Below are positions 44,130 to 53,090 of a DNA stretch of 64,000 nt, piece after piece (position 1 is the stretch's first letter; every line of letters begins with the position of its first letter). Where the stretch lies: contig CP051243.1 of NCBI GenBank assembly GCA_017795025.1, positions 3,310,897 to 3,374,896 of the forward strand, written 5' to 3'. This stretch comes from Flavobacteriales bacterium (GTDB taxonomy: Bacteria > Bacteroidota > Bacteroidia > Flavobacteriales > Schleiferiaceae). The notes beneath the pieces are model-generated. The model ran no database searches, was not told the origin of the DNA, and saw nothing but the letters and a program-made list of their open reading frames with translations. The position numbers and the translations under genes were made by a program.

Positions 44130-45446
44130 TTATTGATCGTTCTTAGGTAAATAGATCAGTACTACCCGGTTTTCCGGACGTAAATACTTTTTAGCCACCT
44201 CCAATAAAAATTGGGGGTCGATGTCGCGATACTCTTCAATTTCGGTATTAATCAAATTGGCATCTCCTAAGTACACGTGGTAGTTCGCTAAGCTCTCTGC
44301 AATACCAGCCATGCTTCCATTAGTAGAAACGAAATCGTTCTCTAATTGATTTAAAATCTTGGTGTACTCTTTTTCAGAAATGGCCTCAGTGGTCATTTTA
44401 TTAATCTCCACATCAATGGCAGCAATAAAATCTTCTAAGGCTACATTTTGATTCGCTAAACCGAAGGTGATAAACAAGCCAGCGTTTTCTAGGGTGAAAG
44501 GGAAAGACTGTACCACCAGGCCTAATTGCTTATCATCTACTAAGGTTTTGTACAAACGAGAGCTTTGTCCATCGCTAAGGATGGTAGAAATCATATCCAT
44601 GGCATAAGCTTCCTTAGTACCTTGTTTAGGACTGCGGTAACCCATGATGATTCCTGGTAATTGGATGTTATCGTATACGGTATCGATAACTTCTCCACTT
44701 AGGGGTGCAGGCTTCTCGGTGGGACGAGGAATTTCTTTGGTACCTCGCGGAATTCCACCGAAATACTTTTCAATCCACTCCTTCGCTTGCTCGGGATCGA
44801 TATCGCCGGCAATTGATAGGGTTGCATTATTGGGCGCGTAAAAGGTTTCGTAGAAATCAGCGAAATCAGCAATTTCCGCTGCATTCAAATCTTCCATGGT
44901 ACCAATTGGAGGTATACCATAATAACTGTCGCCAAAGGCAGCTCCAAACATCTTTTCTTGGAAAGATCCGTAAGGCTGATTGTCGATTCGTAAACGCTTT
45001 TCTTCTTTAACCACCTCGCGTTGTGTTTCTACGCCTTCCATATCTACGGTAGCCTGAAGCATGCGCTCACTTTCAAGCCAAAGTCCTAACTCCAATTGGT
45101 TAGATGGGAGGATCTCATAGTAGAAGGTGCGGTCGAAGGAGGTGTTCGCATTAAGCTCACCACCATTAGCTTGTACGATTTTCATATACTCACCACGCTC
45201 GATGTTAGGGGAGCCTTCAAACATTAAGTGCTCAAAGAAATGAGCGAATCCGGAGCGACCGGCTTTTTCATTCTTACTTCCTACGTGATACAAAACACTA
45301 ACCGCAACAATAGGGGTGCTGTGGTCTTCGTGTAATATCACATGTAATCCGTTGGGTAGGTCGTACTCTTCAAATTCAATTTCAGATTGCGCTTGGGCCG
45401 ATCCAAAACCTAGAAGAAATACTAAACCAAGAAGTTTTCTCTTCAT
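44130..45446 (-). CDS. M16-family zinc protease, catalytic subunit
   Basis: A 438-residue exported peptidase (signal KLLGLVFLLGFGSAQAQ). The inverted zinc motif is HFFEH at 69-73, in GFAHFFEHLMFEGSP, with a downstream Glu in the QREVVKEEKRLR region. The second lobe lacks a clear Arg/Tyr pair (SSRLYKTLVDDKQLGLV), which is supplied by the partner encoded just downstream. It is probably periplasmic and degrades peptides. It is the first gene of a two-gene operon. Confidence 0.93.
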   Translation of the reverse strand: MKRKLLGLVFLLGFGSAQAQSEIEFEEYDLPNGLHVILHEDHSTPIVAVSVLYHVGSKNEKAGRSGFAHFFEHLMFEGSPNIERGEYMKIVQANGGELNANTSFDRTFYYEILPSNQLELGLWLESERMLQATVDMEGVETQREVVKEEKRLRIDNQPYGSFQEKMFGAAFGDSYYGIPPIGTMEDLNAAEIADFADFYETFYAPNNATLSIAGDIDPEQAKEWIEKYFGGIPRGTKEIPRPTEKPAPLSGEVIDTVYDNIQLPGIIMGYRSPKQGTKEAYAMDMISTILSDGQSSRLYKTLVDDKQLGLVVQSFPFTLENAGLFITFGLANQNVALEDFIAAIDVEINKMTTEAISEKEYTKILNQLENDFVSTNGSMAGIAESLANYHVYLGDANLINTEIEEYRDIDPQFLLEVAKKYLRPENRVVLIYLPKNDQ

Positions 45447-45647
45447 GTTGTTTTCGATTTACATTTATTTTGTTCCCGATTAGGGATGGCAATTTTAACA
45501 CTTTTTAACGAGCTCTTTAAAGAATGAAGGGGCTTAAAGGCATTAAAACCACCGACCTTAACATTATTTTAGAACTCCTTCTTGTCTAAGTATATAAAAA
45601 GGTAAATATTTTTTCCTCGTAAGGTTCGGTGACTTAGATATTTGTCC

Positions 45648-45655
45648 TAAATTTG
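45648..45655 (+). promoter_or_regulatory. -7 element of the rplU-rpmA operon
   Basis: TAAATTTG matches TAnnTTTG and lies 21 bases before the ATG at 45677. TTCG at 45625-45628 is a weak -33 candidate at the right distance. Confidence 0.6.
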
Positions 45656-45676
45656 CAGCCCTTAAAAATCAATTGT

Positions 45677-45985
45677 ATGTACGCCATAGTAGAGATAGCA
45701 GGGCACCAGTACAAAGTACAAAAAGATCAACGTATCTACGTTAACCGTTTAAGCGCGGAAGAAGGTTCTGAACTTTCATTCGACAAGGTTATGTTAACCG
45801 ACAATGACGGTAAAGTAGAAGTTGGCGCCCCGGTTATAGAAGGTACTAAAGTAAGTGCCAAAGTGGTTCAGCACCTTCGTGCTGACAAAGTGTTAGTATT
45901 TAAGAAGAAACGTCGTAAAGGTTATCAGAAGATGAACGGTCACCGTCAGTACATTTCTCAAATCGAGATTACTGGTATTGGCTAG
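45677..45985 (+). CDS. rplU: 50S ribosomal protein L21
   Basis: A structural protein of the large ribosomal subunit (102 residues). It starts MYAIVEIAGHQYKVQ and ends with the basic KKRRKGYQKMNGHRQ block that binds 23S rRNA. I chose ATG at 45677 because the family starts exactly here and the possible upstream TTG at 45653 overlaps the promoter box. rpmA follows 30 bases later, the usual order. Confidence 0.97.
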   Translation: MYAIVEIAGHQYKVQKDQRIYVNRLSAEEGSELSFDKVMLTDNDGKVEVGAPVIEGTKVSAKVVQHLRADKVLVFKKKRRKGYQKMNGHRQYISQIEITGIG

Positions 45986-46015
45986 TCGATAACCGAAACC
46001 TAAAATTTAGAAGAC

Positions 46016-46273
46016 ATGGCTCATAAAAAAGGAGTAGGTAGTTCCAAGAACGGACGCGAATCAGAAAGTAAAAGACTCGGAGTAAAAATCTTCGGAGGTC
46101 AGAATGCCATCGCTGGAAACATCATCGTACGTCAACGTGGTACTCGTCACATCGCCGGTGCTAACGTAGGAATGGGTAAAGATCATACCTTATTCGCTCT
46201 TATTGATGGTACCGTAAAGTTCCAAAAGAAAAGAGATAACAAATCATACGTATCGGTAGAGCCTCAGGCTTAA
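46016..46273 (+). CDS. rpmA: 50S ribosomal protein L27
   Basis: A ribosomal protein of 85 residues whose N-terminal tail ([16 protein letters not shown]) reaches the peptidyl-transferase centre. It has the short N-terminus without the cleaved Firmicutes-type extension. [15 protein letters not shown] is the family signature. It is followed by a long terminator hairpin. Confidence 0.97.
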   Translation: MAHKKGVGSSKNGRESESKRLGVKIFGGQNAIAGNIIVRQRGTRHIAGANVGMGKDHTLFALIDGTVKFQKKRDNKSYVSVEPQA

Positions 46274-46296
46274 TTACCGCTGCGCATTAGGAATAC

Positions 46297-46335
46297 AATC
46301 CTTCTCCAACCAGTGGTTGGGGGAGGATTTTTTGT
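46297..46335 (+). terminator. Rho-independent terminator after rpmA
   Basis: Fifteen consecutive pairs (46297-46311 with 46315-46329, two of them T-G) around AGT, followed by TTTTTTG. It separates rplU-rpmA from serS. Confidence 0.92.
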
Positions 46336-46380
46336 TTTAAAGAATTAAACTTTAGTCATTAAGGACTAAGCACTCTATTG

Positions 46381-46388
46381 TAAATTCG
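46381..46388 (+). promoter_or_regulatory. -7 element of serS
   Basis: TAAATTCG, a common TAnnTTnG variant of the consensus, 16 bases before the ATG at 46405 and downstream of the rpmA terminator. Confidence 0.45.
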
Positions 46389-46404
46389 CAACAAATTCAT
46401 CACC

Positions 46405-47673
46405 ATGCTCGAAATCACCTATCTCCGTGAGAATGCTGCCCGTGCAGCGGCCGGTTTAAAAAAACGCGGCTTAGATGCGGAGCAGAGTATCCAAGATATT
46501 TTAAAGCTCGATGAGCTGCGTCGCCAAAATCAGAATGAGCTCGATCAGGCCCTAGCCGAGAGCAATAAGATTTCTAAGGAAATTGGCATGCTTTACAAGT
46601 CTGGAAAGCGCGAAGAAGCCGAATCGGCCAAGCAGCGTACTTCCGAATTAAAGGAGCGTATTAAGGAGCTACAACAGGAGCAAGAACAACTAAAGAATAG
46701 TCTCGAGCAAGATTTAGTGGCGCTTCCCAATGTGCCCATTGACAGTGTTCCGGCCGGGAATTCTGAAGCTGATAACGAAGAGGTTTCCCGCCATGGTGAA
46801 ATTTCCAAATTGCCAGAAGGGGCTAAGCCACACTGGGAAATTGCCGAAGAAAAACAACTGATTCGATTCGACCTAGGGGTGAAAATTACCGGCGCTGGTT
46901 TTCCAGTGTACCAAGGTAAAGGCGCACGTCTGCAAAGAGCATTAATCAATTTCTTCTTGGAAGAAAATATTAAAGCGGGCTTTGAAGAATATCAACCGCC
47001 TTTGATGGTGAATGAAGAATCGGGCTTTGGCACCGGTCAGTTACCCGATAAGGAGGGGCAGATGTACCACATGCAAACCGATAACCTCTATGCGATTCCA
47101 ACCGCTGAGGTACCAATCACCAATATTTTTAGAGATGAAATTCTAGCAGAGGATAGCTTACCAATTAAGGCTACCGCTTACTCCGCCTGTTTCCGTCGCG
47201 AAGCCGGCTCCTATGGTAAGGATGTGCGCGGCCTCAATCGTTTGCATCAATTTGATAAAGTGGAAGTGGTTTGTCTCACAAAACCGGAGGACTCTATGGC
47301 TATGCTCGACACTATGGTGGAGCATATTGCCGGTTTGCTTCAAAAGCTAGAACTTCCTTATCGAATTTTAAGACTTTGTGGTGGAGACTTAGGTTTCACT
47401 TCGGCGATTACATACGATTTTGAAGTTTGGTCTGCTGCCCAAGAAAGATGGTTAGAAGTAAGTTCGGTATCTAACTTCAAAACTTTCCAAACTAATCGGA
47501 TGAAAATCCGTTATCGTGGAGAAGATAAAAAAACACAGTTGCTGCACAGCCTCAATGGTAGCGCCCTGGCTTTACCGCGAATCGTAGCAGCCCTTTTAGA
47601 AAATCACCAAGGCCCAGAGGGTGTTCGTGTACCTCAGGCCTTGCAAGCGTATACCGGTTTTGAAATAATTTGA
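46405..47673 (+). CDS. serS: Serine--tRNA ligase
   Basis: Charges tRNA-Ser (and tRNA-Sec where present). It has 422 residues with the N-terminal antiparallel coiled coil that grips the tRNA long arm (about 30-100, LKERIKELQQEQEQLKN) and a class II catalytic core: FEEYQPPLMVN, motif 2 SACFRREAGSYGKD and motif 3 LNGSALALPRIVAALLEN. It starts a run of closely spaced genes that continues to recX. Confidence 0.97.
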   Translation: MLEITYLRENAARAAAGLKKRGLDAEQSIQDILKLDELRRQNQNELDQALAESNKISKEIGMLYKSGKREEAESAKQRTSELKERIKELQQEQEQLKNSLEQDLVALPNVPIDSVPAGNSEADNEEVSRHGEISKLPEGAKPHWEIAEEKQLIRFDLGVKITGAGFPVYQGKGARLQRALINFFLEENIKAGFEEYQPPLMVNEESGFGTGQLPDKEGQMYHMQTDNLYAIPTAEVPITNIFRDEILAEDSLPIKATAYSACFRREAGSYGKDVRGLNRLHQFDKVEVVCLTKPEDSMAMLDTMVEHIAGLLQKLELPYRILRLCGGDLGFTSAITYDFEVWSAAQERWLEVSSVSNFKTFQTNRMKIRYRGEDKKTQLLHSLNGSALALPRIVAALLENHQGPEGVRVPQALQAYTGFEII

Positions 47674-47677
47674 TTTT

Positions 47678-48229
47678 ATGCGTAAGCTCCTTGTTGTCAG
47701 TTTGGCCATTTTCACCTTAGGCGCCTGTAATGATGCTCCTAATCCCTATCAAGCGGAAATTGCGAAAATCGATGAAATGGTTTTTGTTACGGATAGCTTG
47801 ATAGAGGTGACCTCTTCCATCGACTCCTCTCAAATAAAAGAGGAATTTGCCTTAGTAGACTCCGCCTTTAAAGTACTTACCGGCGAGGGTGCCCCGCTTG
47901 ACGATAAGGAGTATTGGACCCAATCTTTAGCGGCCTTACAATACGTACACCGCCCGTATATGAAGTACTTGCGGGATGTACCTAAACTGCATAAAGACTT
48001 AAGCTACTCCAAAACTCAATTACTAAGCTTAAAGAATAGCCTCGTAGACTTAAAGTTGGATAGTGCTGCGGTTAATGAGTATATGAAGGTAGAAGAGAAA
48101 GCGCTTTACAATAACTTCTTAATGGTTACCAAAAGAATAGGTCCGACCAAAATGGCAATGGAGGTTTGGGATACGGCGGCTGATCGCTACTTGCAAATGC
48201 TGGCCAAAAGCGATAGCTTGCTGCAATAG
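47678..48229 (+). CDS. Putative lipoprotein, unknown function
   Basis: A 183-residue protein with a lipoprotein signal (KLLVVSLAIFTLGAC, lipobox LGAC). The mature part is helical and acidic (IDEMVFVTDSLIEVTSS, YMKYLRDVPKLHKDL), without recognisable domains. It begins 4 bases after serS and ends 9 bases before the large TPR gene. A periplasmic or outer-membrane scaffold role is possible, but nothing in the sequence decides it. Confidence 0.82.
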   Translation: MRKLLVVSLAIFTLGACNDAPNPYQAEIAKIDEMVFVTDSLIEVTSSIDSSQIKEEFALVDSAFKVLTGEGAPLDDKEYWTQSLAALQYVHRPYMKYLRDVPKLHKDLSYSKTQLLSLKNSLVDLKLDSAAVNEYMKVEEKALYNNFLMVTKRIGPTKMAMEVWDTAADRYLQMLAKSDSLLQ

Positions 48230-48238
48230 CCTATTAGT

Positions 48239-50071
48239 TTGAGAAACACTAGCTTTTTAATACTTGCCCTTTTTACCTTCAGCTTTTACAGCTCCTTGGC
48301 CCAGAAAGAAAAGGTGCTTAAAGATGCGCAGGATTTAGCCCTCGCTCAGCAGTATTTTGAGGAGCAGGCTTACGAAAAGGTAATCGATAAAATTGAGGAC
48401 CTTGGGGAGCGTAGCGTAGACCCTAAGGTGTATAACCTGCTTTTTGATTCCTATTTGGAGTTAGAGGAGTACCGCGATGCCATTCGGCTAAGCCGCGACT
48501 GGGCTCAAAGGGTGCCGGGTAGGAAAGCGGCCTTTCAGGTTGATGAACTCTTCTTGCATCGCAAGCGTGGAGACTCTAAGGATGCCGAGTCGCTTTTAGA
48601 AGAATTTAAAGCGATAATCACGCGCAGCGCTGGTCAATCTTACGCCTATGGCAAGGCCTTAAGCGACCGTGGCTACGCGAAAGAAGCCTTGGAGATTTAC
48701 CAGCACGCTTTATCCACCAATCCCAAAATGAACTTTGACTACCAAATGGCACTGTTGTACGGGGAGTTGGGGGATATTCCGAATATGCATCAAATGTATT
48801 TGCAGATGGTGGATCGTACGCCGGGATATTTGCCAACGGTGAAGATGTTGCTCGCCCAGTCGATCAGTCCGGGAGTAACAGATCCTAACTTGGATATTCT
48901 CAAGCAATCCATCATAAAACGTATTCAGGACGGTGCTCCCCAACGTTTTAATGAGCTCTTGATTCATATTTACAGTCAGGAAGAAAACTTTAGAGCCGCC
49001 TTTACCCAATTGCGCGCCCTCGACCGTCAAGGACGATTACAGGGAAATGAGATTATCAATTTGGCGCGTTTGACTTATAATAATGAGGATTTTTCTTTAG
49101 CGGCTCGGATTTACGATTACGAAAAAGATAAGGGTCCAGAATATCCCTTCTATCAAACGGCGGTTATCGGAAGTTTGGATGCTCAACACCTCGATTTGCA
49201 AATACGAAATGCAGGTCGGGAAGACTGGGCTCAGTTGGCCGAGGAATACCGAAACTTTAGTCAGGATTTTCGTGGGGATCCCTATCAAGCGGAATTGAGT
49301 TTGCCATTAGCTGAAATATTAGCCTATCGCCTCAATGCCAAAGATTCGGCCGAAGCCTTATTGCTCTCTTTGTTTGATAAAGCCTGGATAGGTCCCGAGG
49401 ATCAGGCAAAAGCGCAAATAGCCTATGCCGATTTATTACTTTTTACCGGCAGGCGTTGGGATGCCATTATCTATTACCGCAAGGCCGAAAAAGCACTTGA
49501 TCAATCAGTTATTGGTCAGGAAGCAAAATTTAAACGCGCCAAAGCCGCCTATTATGTGGGAGATTTTGAATGGGCACAAGGAATTTTTTCCGTTTTAAAA
49601 GAGTCAACCTCCAAACTTATTGCCAATGATGCCATGCAGTATTCCTTGTTGATTACGGATAATATGGCCCTAGATTCTACCACTGATGCCCTGGAGGCCT
49701 ACGCGAAGGCCGACCTTTACTCCTATCGGCAGATGTATGATTCCGCCTTGGTTTTATTGGAAATTCTGGAAGTGGGCTATGCCGATCATCCTGTGGCGGA
49801 TGAAAGCTTAATGCTAAGGGCGAATATTCGCGCTAAGCAAGGCAGGTTTGAGGAGGCGCATGAATTATGGCAAAGGATTATCGATGAGCATGGCGATGAT
49901 ATTTTGGCCGACGATGCCCTTTATAAATTAGCCAAGTCGCAAGAAAGCCTTGGCAACTTTGAAGCGGCCATGCAGGCTTACGAAGAATTATTTACCACCC
50001 ATATCGACAGTTTCTTTGCCTCAGAGGCTCGAAAGGCCTACCGTCGATTACGGGGCGATCAAATAAATTAG
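48239..50071 (+). CDS. Exported TPR-repeat protein
   Basis: A 610-residue protein with a signal peptide (SFLILALFTFSFYSSLAQ) and tetratricopeptide-like repeats throughout (YGKALSDRGYAKEALEIYQ, DDALYKLAKSQESLGNFE, AMQAYEELFTTH). The start is TTG at 48239; no ATG lies close. The repeats near the end resemble BamD/YbgF-type TPRs, which act on outer-membrane assembly, but the long N-terminal part does not fit those. It follows the lipoprotein gene by 9 bases, and the two may be partners. Confidence 0.85.
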   Translation: MRNTSFLILALFTFSFYSSLAQKEKVLKDAQDLALAQQYFEEQAYEKVIDKIEDLGERSVDPKVYNLLFDSYLELEEYRDAIRLSRDWAQRVPGRKAAFQVDELFLHRKRGDSKDAESLLEEFKAIITRSAGQSYAYGKALSDRGYAKEALEIYQHALSTNPKMNFDYQMALLYGELGDIPNMHQMYLQMVDRTPGYLPTVKMLLAQSISPGVTDPNLDILKQSIIKRIQDGAPQRFNELLIHIYSQEENFRAAFTQLRALDRQGRLQGNEIINLARLTYNNEDFSLAARIYDYEKDKGPEYPFYQTAVIGSLDAQHLDLQIRNAGREDWAQLAEEYRNFSQDFRGDPYQAELSLPLAEILAYRLNAKDSAEALLLSLFDKAWIGPEDQAKAQIAYADLLLFTGRRWDAIIYYRKAEKALDQSVIGQEAKFKRAKAAYYVGDFEWAQGIFSVLKESTSKLIANDAMQYSLLITDNMALDSTTDALEAYAKADLYSYRQMYDSALVLLEILEVGYADHPVADESLMLRANIRAKQGRFEEAHELWQRIIDEHGDDILADDALYKLAKSQESLGNFEAAMQAYEELFTTHIDSFFASEARKAYRRLRGDQIN

Positions 50072-50072
50072 C

Positions 50073-50387
50073 ATGTATATCTATAATGTTACGGTTAATA
50101 TCGAATCGGACGTGCACGACGACTGGTTACAATGGATGAAGGAAGTGCATATACCGGATGTCTTGGCTACAGGTTTTTTTATCGATAACCGCATCGCTCA
50201 GGTAATGGTGGATGAGGAGCAAGGCTTAACCTATTCCATTCAGTATCGCTTTAAGCAGATGGAGGACCTTCAGGCTTACCAACAAAAGCATGCGGCCCGA
50301 TTGCAAGCGGAGCATATGGAGCGTTACCGCGAAAAGTTTGTCGCTTTCCGAACCATTTTACGTATTGATCACGAAAGCAAGGCCTAA
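50073..50387 (+). CDS. DUF4286 family protein
   Basis: A 104-residue soluble protein matching the DUF4286 pattern: MYIYNVTVNIESDVHDDWLQ, then IPDVLATGFF, and SIQYRFKQMEDLQAY. It has a ferredoxin-like fold reminiscent of small stress-type or monooxygenase-like dimers. The function is unknown. It is 1 base after the TPR gene and its stop codon overlaps the recX start (TAATG). Confidence 0.85.
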   Translation: MYIYNVTVNIESDVHDDWLQWMKEVHIPDVLATGFFIDNRIAQVMVDEEQGLTYSIQYRFKQMEDLQAYQQKHAARLQAEHMERYREKFVAFRTILRIDHESKA

Positions 50388-50869
50388 TGGCTGATTCCCG
50401 CGGAAAGATTTATGACCTAAATGAAGCGCGGGAAAAAATTCGTGGCTTTTGCCTCTATCGCGAACGCAGCCAAAAGGAAGTTAGAGAGAAGCTTCTCACA
50501 TACGGGCTCCTCCCCGAAATTGCAGATACCCTTTTAAGTGAATTAATTCAGGAGCGCTTCGTTGATGAGGAGCGCTTTGCTCGCGCTTTTGTGCGCGGGA
50601 AGTACAAGATAAAAAGGTGGGGGAGGAATCGTATTAAACAGGCTTTATATCCACATCAGTTAAGTGAGTATGTACTCAAAAAAGCTTTAACTGAAATTGA
50701 TCCCGAACAGTATTATGCCAACTTAGAGCATATCTGCGAAAAGCGATGGCCTTTAACTAAGGGGGCTAATTTTTATCAGCGTAAGCAAAAGCTATTTGCC
50801 TATCTAATGCGCCAAGGGTATGAGGGAGATTTAATTAAGGAAGTCCTCGAATCCCTAGCGGAGGAATAA
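50387..50869 (+). CDS. recX: Regulatory protein RecX
   Basis: A 160-residue helical protein that binds RecA filaments and limits recombination. It shows the three-helix repeats of the family (GFCLYRERSQKEVREKL, ERFARAFVRGKYKIKRWG, NRIKQALYPHQLSEYVLKKAL). recA is not in the window. It is translationally coupled to the preceding gene and ends 7 bases from the convergent ChaN-like gene. Confidence 0.92.
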   Translation: MADSRGKIYDLNEAREKIRGFCLYRERSQKEVREKLLTYGLLPEIADTLLSELIQERFVDEERFARAFVRGKYKIKRWGRNRIKQALYPHQLSEYVLKKALTEIDPEQYYANLEHICEKRWPLTKGANFYQRKQKLFAYLMRQGYEGDLIKEVLESLAEE

Positions 50870-50876
50870 GCCTAGT

Positions 50877-51731
50877 TTAATAGCTATTCGTCATTTGCCC
50901 ATCTACCACCAAAGTGAAATCAGCATGCCCAGCACTGGCGCTATCCAAGGGGCTTACCTGATCTTGAATTTGGGTGGAAATGGTCATTATATTTAGATCA
51001 TCCTTGAACTCATTCAGGTACCAGCTTATCCCTTCGAAGTCTTTGGAATGGTAGTCGCCATTGTAGTGGATGAAGGTTCCTTCATTCGGCAGGTGAAGCA
51101 CGATAAAGTGCGCCATGGTCGCATCTTTAATGGCTTGAGCCTTGGGGAAATTTTCGCCGCCATGGCCTCCCATCATTTCCAATAAGGCTTTGTAGCCTGG
51201 GAGCTCCCCATCGTAGGGCATAGGTAAGGGGACCATCCAAGCTTTGATGCTATCGCTCAAGGTGTCCAAACTTTCCAAGCCTTGTTTATACACCTGACGG
51301 GCATAAACTCTTGGGATATTGGTGGCGATAAAGGGCAGCTGACGCGCTTTGGCAAAGTCGACCAAACCTTTATAGTCGGTGTCGTAGTTTGGCCATAAGC
51401 GGGCTAAACTATCCAAACCCTTCTCATCAATACTGTCATTTAAATAAAGGTTTAAAGCCTCTTGATTGTCGGCTTCAAACATTTCTGCCCCTAAAACTAA
51501 ATTGCTATCCTGTTCGTAGAGGGCTGCCGTAACTTCATATTGTAGCCAATGGCAAATGGGGTTGTTGTGTAATTCGCCAAATAAAATAACATCAGCCTTG
51601 CTCAGGGCAGATAGCATTTCGTTAAAGCTTAGGGCTTCCCCTCCCTTATCATAAAGTTGATAGGCCCGTAGGTCTTGGGCCTCAAGGTTTAAGAAGGAAA
51701 GACCCAATAAAATTGAAAATACTAGTCTCAT
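50877..51731 (-). CDS. ChaN-family heme/iron-related protein (DUF399)
   Basis: A 284-residue exported protein (signal VFSILLGLSFLNLEAQ). It has the ChaN pattern: DVILFGELHNNPICHWLQYE, LVLGAEMFEADNQ, and HYNGDYHSKDFEG near the end. ChaN-type proteins of other bacteria bind heme and act in iron uptake; the conserved His/Glu residues of the first motif are present. There is no Cys at the cleavage site, so it is probably periplasmic and soluble. Its start overlaps the amidase gene by 4 bases (ATGA). Confidence 0.88.
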   Translation of the reverse strand: MRLVFSILLGLSFLNLEAQDLRAYQLYDKGGEALSFNEMLSALSKADVILFGELHNNPICHWLQYEVTAALYEQDSNLVLGAEMFEADNQEALNLYLNDSIDEKGLDSLARLWPNYDTDYKGLVDFAKARQLPFIATNIPRVYARQVYKQGLESLDTLSDSIKAWMVPLPMPYDGELPGYKALLEMMGGHGGENFPKAQAIKDATMAHFIVLHLPNEGTFIHYNGDYHSKDFEGISWYLNEFKDDLNIMTISTQIQDQVSPLDSASAGHADFTLVVDGQMTNSY

Positions 51732-53002
51732 AATATGCTGATGGTTTGTTGGTAGCGACTTCCGTTGATTTCGTAGTGCAAGGAGTAAATTCCGGCTCCA
51801 AATTTACGCAGGTCCCATTGATTGGCATTTATCTTAGGAAGAGGAAAAACTCGACCTTGACTATCGATAATCACACAATTACTAATAGGCTCGCTGCTTT
51901 CACTGCGGATATAGTTTTTACTAGGTACGGGGTAAAAATGTTGTCCGCTAAAAAACGCCGTTTCAGGCCTCGAAAGTAAACAGGCGTCTTGGTTAATGGC
52001 CGAGGCAATGGAATCCAACTTATTATAAAGAACTTGACCAGGGCATACTGTGCCGGAGGGGCAACCCACCGTTGCGGTGTTGGCATCGCGATGTCCGGAA
52101 ATATGCCTTAAAACCAATTGGGAACTTTGATGAATACTGGTGTCGGCCGGACTTATTCCGTTTAAACAAGATTCGTAGAGCAACAAATCGGAGAGGGCTA
52201 TCAAACTGGCGCTACTGGGCTGGCTATTGCGGTAATCGCCAATGATACAAATTCCGGTGGTTCCCGAATTTAAACAGCTAAAGTGGGCTCCGATAGTCCC
52301 CGAACCACGACCTTCATAAACTACGCCGTTGGGATCGATGAGCCAATTATAGCCAATATCGCTCCAGCCATTGGTGTTTACGTGTAAGTCCCAATAATAG
52401 GCCACCACTCCCGCAAAGTTGTTAGAGCTATTCGCGCCAGCGGAATGATGCACGATTAGGTGGGTGGGCACCGTAGGGCTATAGGAGGAGGGAGGTGGGC
52501 AGTCGTTATTCGGGCACCAACAAGTACGATCGCAGTAGCTTGGTTGCGGGCAGCTACAGTTGTTGGATTCTAAGTTGAAAGATGGAGCATGGGTTTTAAG
52601 CTTGCTAGCTGATGGCTGATGCGCAATAAAAAGCCTTAAGGTTAAGGGGGAGCGTGGTTTTTCCTTTAATCGCAATTGCCAGGCTTCTACTTCTTGCGAA
52701 ATCAATTTGCTAACCCAAACTTGGCGGTCCGTGATTAATTCATCATGCGCTTGCTTGTTAAAGGCCTGCCATTCGGTCCATTCGGACTGACTTAGGAAGC
52801 GAATCTCGATTTGAAGTTCTGTTTCTTGGAAGCTATATGCCGAAAAGCCGAAAAATGAAAAATCATTTAATTGGATACGGTGTGTATTGGTGCTCCAGAA
52901 GGAGGCATCTCTGCTAAAATCATCTTTTTCGAAGTTCCATTCTAAAGAACTTTGGGCTCCTAAAAATAAGCTGCAAAGGAGTAGGGAAAGGGTTCGTAAC
53001 AT
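51728..53002 (-). CDS. Peptidoglycan amidase (PGRP/amidase_2) with T9SS tail
   Basis: A 424-residue secreted enzyme (signal TLSLLLCSLFLGAQS). The N-terminal ~150 residues are beta-rich, followed by a linker with six cysteines (CSCPQPSYCDRTCWCPNNDC) and an N-acetylmuramoyl-L-alanine amidase domain of the peptidoglycan-recognition type: zinc ligands in HLIVHHSAGA, HISGHRDA and the Cys of TVGCPS. The C-terminal ~70 residues look like a T9SS type A signal (FYPVPSKNYIRSES, FGAGIYSLHYE). This suggests cleavage of other cells' peptidoglycan or a role at the surface. It overlaps the ChaN-like gene. Confidence 0.92.
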   Translation of the reverse strand: MLRTLSLLLCSLFLGAQSSLEWNFEKDDFSRDASFWSTNTHRIQLNDFSFFGFSAYSFQETELQIEIRFLSQSEWTEWQAFNKQAHDELITDRQVWVSKLISQEVEAWQLRLKEKPRSPLTLRLFIAHQPSASKLKTHAPSFNLESNNCSCPQPSYCDRTCWCPNNDCPPPSSYSPTVPTHLIVHHSAGANSSNNFAGVVAYYWDLHVNTNGWSDIGYNWLIDPNGVVYEGRGSGTIGAHFSCLNSGTTGICIIGDYRNSQPSSASLIALSDLLLYESCLNGISPADTSIHQSSQLVLRHISGHRDANTATVGCPSGTVCPGQVLYNKLDSIASAINQDACLLSRPETAFFSGQHFYPVPSKNYIRSESSEPISNCVIIDSQGRVFPLPKINANQWDLRKFGAGIYSLHYEINGSRYQQTISIL

Positions 53003-53027
53003 GCCTCAAAGTTACAGCATTAAAAGG

Positions 53028-53069
53028 CTAAAGAAGAAAGGTCCCATCGACGAAGTCAATGAGACCTTT
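53028..53069 (-). terminator. Terminator after the sulfur-relay module
   Basis: On the minus strand a 15-pair stem (AAAGGTCTCATTGAC with GTCGATGGGACCTTT, two T-G pairs) around TTC, followed by TCTTCTTT. Confidence 0.82.
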
Positions 53070-53090
53070 CCTTGAAACCCACAATTTGCT

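Noticed and set aside
44705-45010. 101-codon plus-strand frame opposite the catalytic M16 gene
   Set aside because: It is a shadow of the conserved protease frame.
45447-45676. Possible hidden gene in the 230-base gap before rplU
   Set aside because: The sequence is AT-rich with frequent stops; it contains the rplU promoter and the upstream region of the M16 pair, and nothing else was identified.
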